DNA of 64,000 nucleotides from Selaginella tamariscina (lineage: Eukaryota > Streptophyta > Lycopodiopsida > Selaginellales > Selaginellaceae), in the NCBI GenBank assembly GCA_003024785.1, contig PUQB01000215.1, forward strand, positions 124,001 to 188,000. The letters are read 5' to 3'. This document shows, piece by piece, positions 62,961 through 64,000 of the stretch (positions are counted from its first letter, which is position 1; every line of letters begins with the position of its first letter). Under the pieces are notes generated by a model. It did not search any database. It was given only the letters and a program-made list of their open reading frames with translations, and was not told the origin of the DNA. A program made the translations under genes and the position numbers.

Positions 62961-63514
62961 TCAGCGGTCGCAAGTTGGCAACAATGCCCGAGGATCGTCT
63001 ACAGGTGAATAACCACCCCAGAGAATGTCACCCAGCTCTGTACAGTCAGGAGCGTCATCTGCCTTTTTCGCTTCGGAGATGGAGGTGACACGTCGGGAAT
63101 TGCGCTCCTTAAGTGTCACTACAATCAAAGTTTCGCTCTCGTCCCACAATAAAACATACCACTGCATTTACTTGAGTTTACGTTTTCGAAAACAATAGGC
63201 AAATACATATCTTCCTCGCTAAAATGTTCCTGTCAGCCAAAAAGAAAAATATATTACCGCTGTTAGATGCAAAGATTTTACCTGATGGAAATGAACTAAA
63301 TCCGGATCCCCAGCACTGTTGACTCCTTGACACCACTACGTGCATCCCAGCGTAAACCGCATAGGAATGCAGTGTAGCGTATGGAAGACAGATCGTGCGA
63401 GACAAAGGCATCGACTTCCTTTAAACCATTACTAACATCGGACACTCCCGCAGTATAAATCATTTTTATGGCATTGTCAACAATACCTACCACCGTGTTT
63501 AACTTGGTAAGCAT
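62961..63514 (-). CDS. Hypothetical protein, 3 exons, about 160 residues
   Basis: I do not recognise the family. Exons are 63282-63514, 63182-63229 and 62961-63161, all splicing at codon boundaries with clean GT/AG sites. The start is the ATG at 63514 (MLTKLNTVVGIVDNA) and the stop is the TGA at 62961. Exon 1 encodes AGVSDVSNGLKEVDAFVSHDL and CGLRWDARSG; exon 2 encodes EHFSEEDMYLPIVFEN; exon 3 encodes WYVLLWDESETLIVVTLKERN and a polar end. Exon 1 is one base short of phase, with the slip at the GGGG run near 63308-63311; the flanking frames and the splice sites make a real gene likely. No signal peptide or membrane segment. It converges on the kinase-like locus. A GT right after the TGA leaves open a longer form. 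Confidence 0.55.
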
Positions 63515-63572
63515 AAACGTTTTATGGATGCATCCCCCCCCCCTTCTCTCTCTCTCTCTTATATATATATAT

Positions 63573-63945
63573 AATCTTCAATCGAAATAAACTTGAGTCC
63601 CAGCACTTCCTACTCCAACTGCTCGTGCATAAAATGAAACTTAATTGGAATGTGATTTGTTCAAGCGCAAAACTTTGGGTTTTGAGAAATGTGAGCCACC
63701 TGATCTTCAATTGAGATAAATTTGAGTCACCTGCTCACGAAACCAAATAAAACTTAGAACAAAATGAAACTTAACATTGAATGTGTCTTATTCTAGCATG
63801 AAATTTTGGGTTCTGAGAGAGTGCAATAGCACTCTTATTGTGTGTAATCACCATAGCCTTGTTATAATTTTTAATAAATCACACCGCTATCCACTAAATG
63901 TGTTTTGTTCAAGCATGAAACAGTTGAAAATTCGGGTTTTGAGAG
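63573..63945 (+). repeat. Tandem repeat of about 128 bp upstream of the hypothetical gene
   Basis: Two diverged units begin 'atcttcaat(c/t)ga' at about 63573 and 63702. They share 'ttgagtc', 'aaaatgaaactta', 'aagc..(a)aaa' and 'tttgggttttgaga'. A partial third unit lies near 63895-63945. Preceded by a C-run and a TC/TA run at 63534-63573. Confidence 0.65.
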
Positions 63946-64000
63946 TCAATATAGGCCATTTCTTTAGTGTACAACAGATGTTTCATTTTACATTGTATCA

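Noticed and set aside
1-64000. tRNA, rRNA, CRISPR arrays, prokaryotic operons
   Set aside because: None was seen. The spliced genes and repeats are eukaryotic, and no cloverleaf or array with constant spacers was found by eye.

Overview
This looks like nuclear DNA of a land plant, probably a seed-free one. The signs are GT-AG introns that are short and AT-rich, a plant-type cationic amino acid transporter, a long pentatricopeptide-repeat (PPR) gene whose 31-residue MP-x-R-D-V-V-S-W-N-type repeats resemble those of lycophytes, and Ty3/gypsy elements, one with a chromodomain. I cannot name the species. The window is gene-poor, AT-rich outside genes, and full of dinucleotide microsatellites (CA, GA, TA).

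Layout. 1-15500: AT-rich, with a direct duplication (about 480-1270 and 2570-3360) and a large inverted duplication (about 4045-6356 and 11085-13430). The right arm carries a small Pro/Ser-rich gene with a GPI-anchor-like tail; the left arm carries a broken mirror copy. 15511-19405 (minus): 16-exon cationic amino acid transporter. 20583-23348 (minus): 9-exon RING/coiled-coil/WD40 protein. 24000-37500: repeats, with a chromodomain Ty3/gypsy element (26224-32818, target duplication ACCCT) nested in an unclassified non-coding repeat family. 38366-40967 (plus): fossil Crinkler-type locus with NTPase and nuclease parts. 41095-45958 (minus): young Ty3/gypsy element with 161-bp LTRs, just downstream of that locus. 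50865-52537 (minus): PPR gene. 54270-57480: more of the unclassified repeat family. 60332-62009 (plus): second Crinkler-type locus with a kinase-like domain. 62961-63514 (minus): small 3-exon gene of unknown function.

Two things stand out. First, two Crinkler-type loci of different catalytic classes lie 20 kb apart in a plant background; the kinase one resembles fungal and oomycete kinase-like effectors. Second, all four clear multi-exon or long host genes carry single-base frame slips, nearly all in short homopolymers, while splice sites and protein similarity stay intact. That pattern fits long-read consensus errors better than gene death, and it should temper every 'pseudogene' call here.

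The genes do not form one pathway. The transporter, RING-WD40 and PPR genes are ordinary housekeeping or regulatory types. The rest is repeat biology and effector-like loci.
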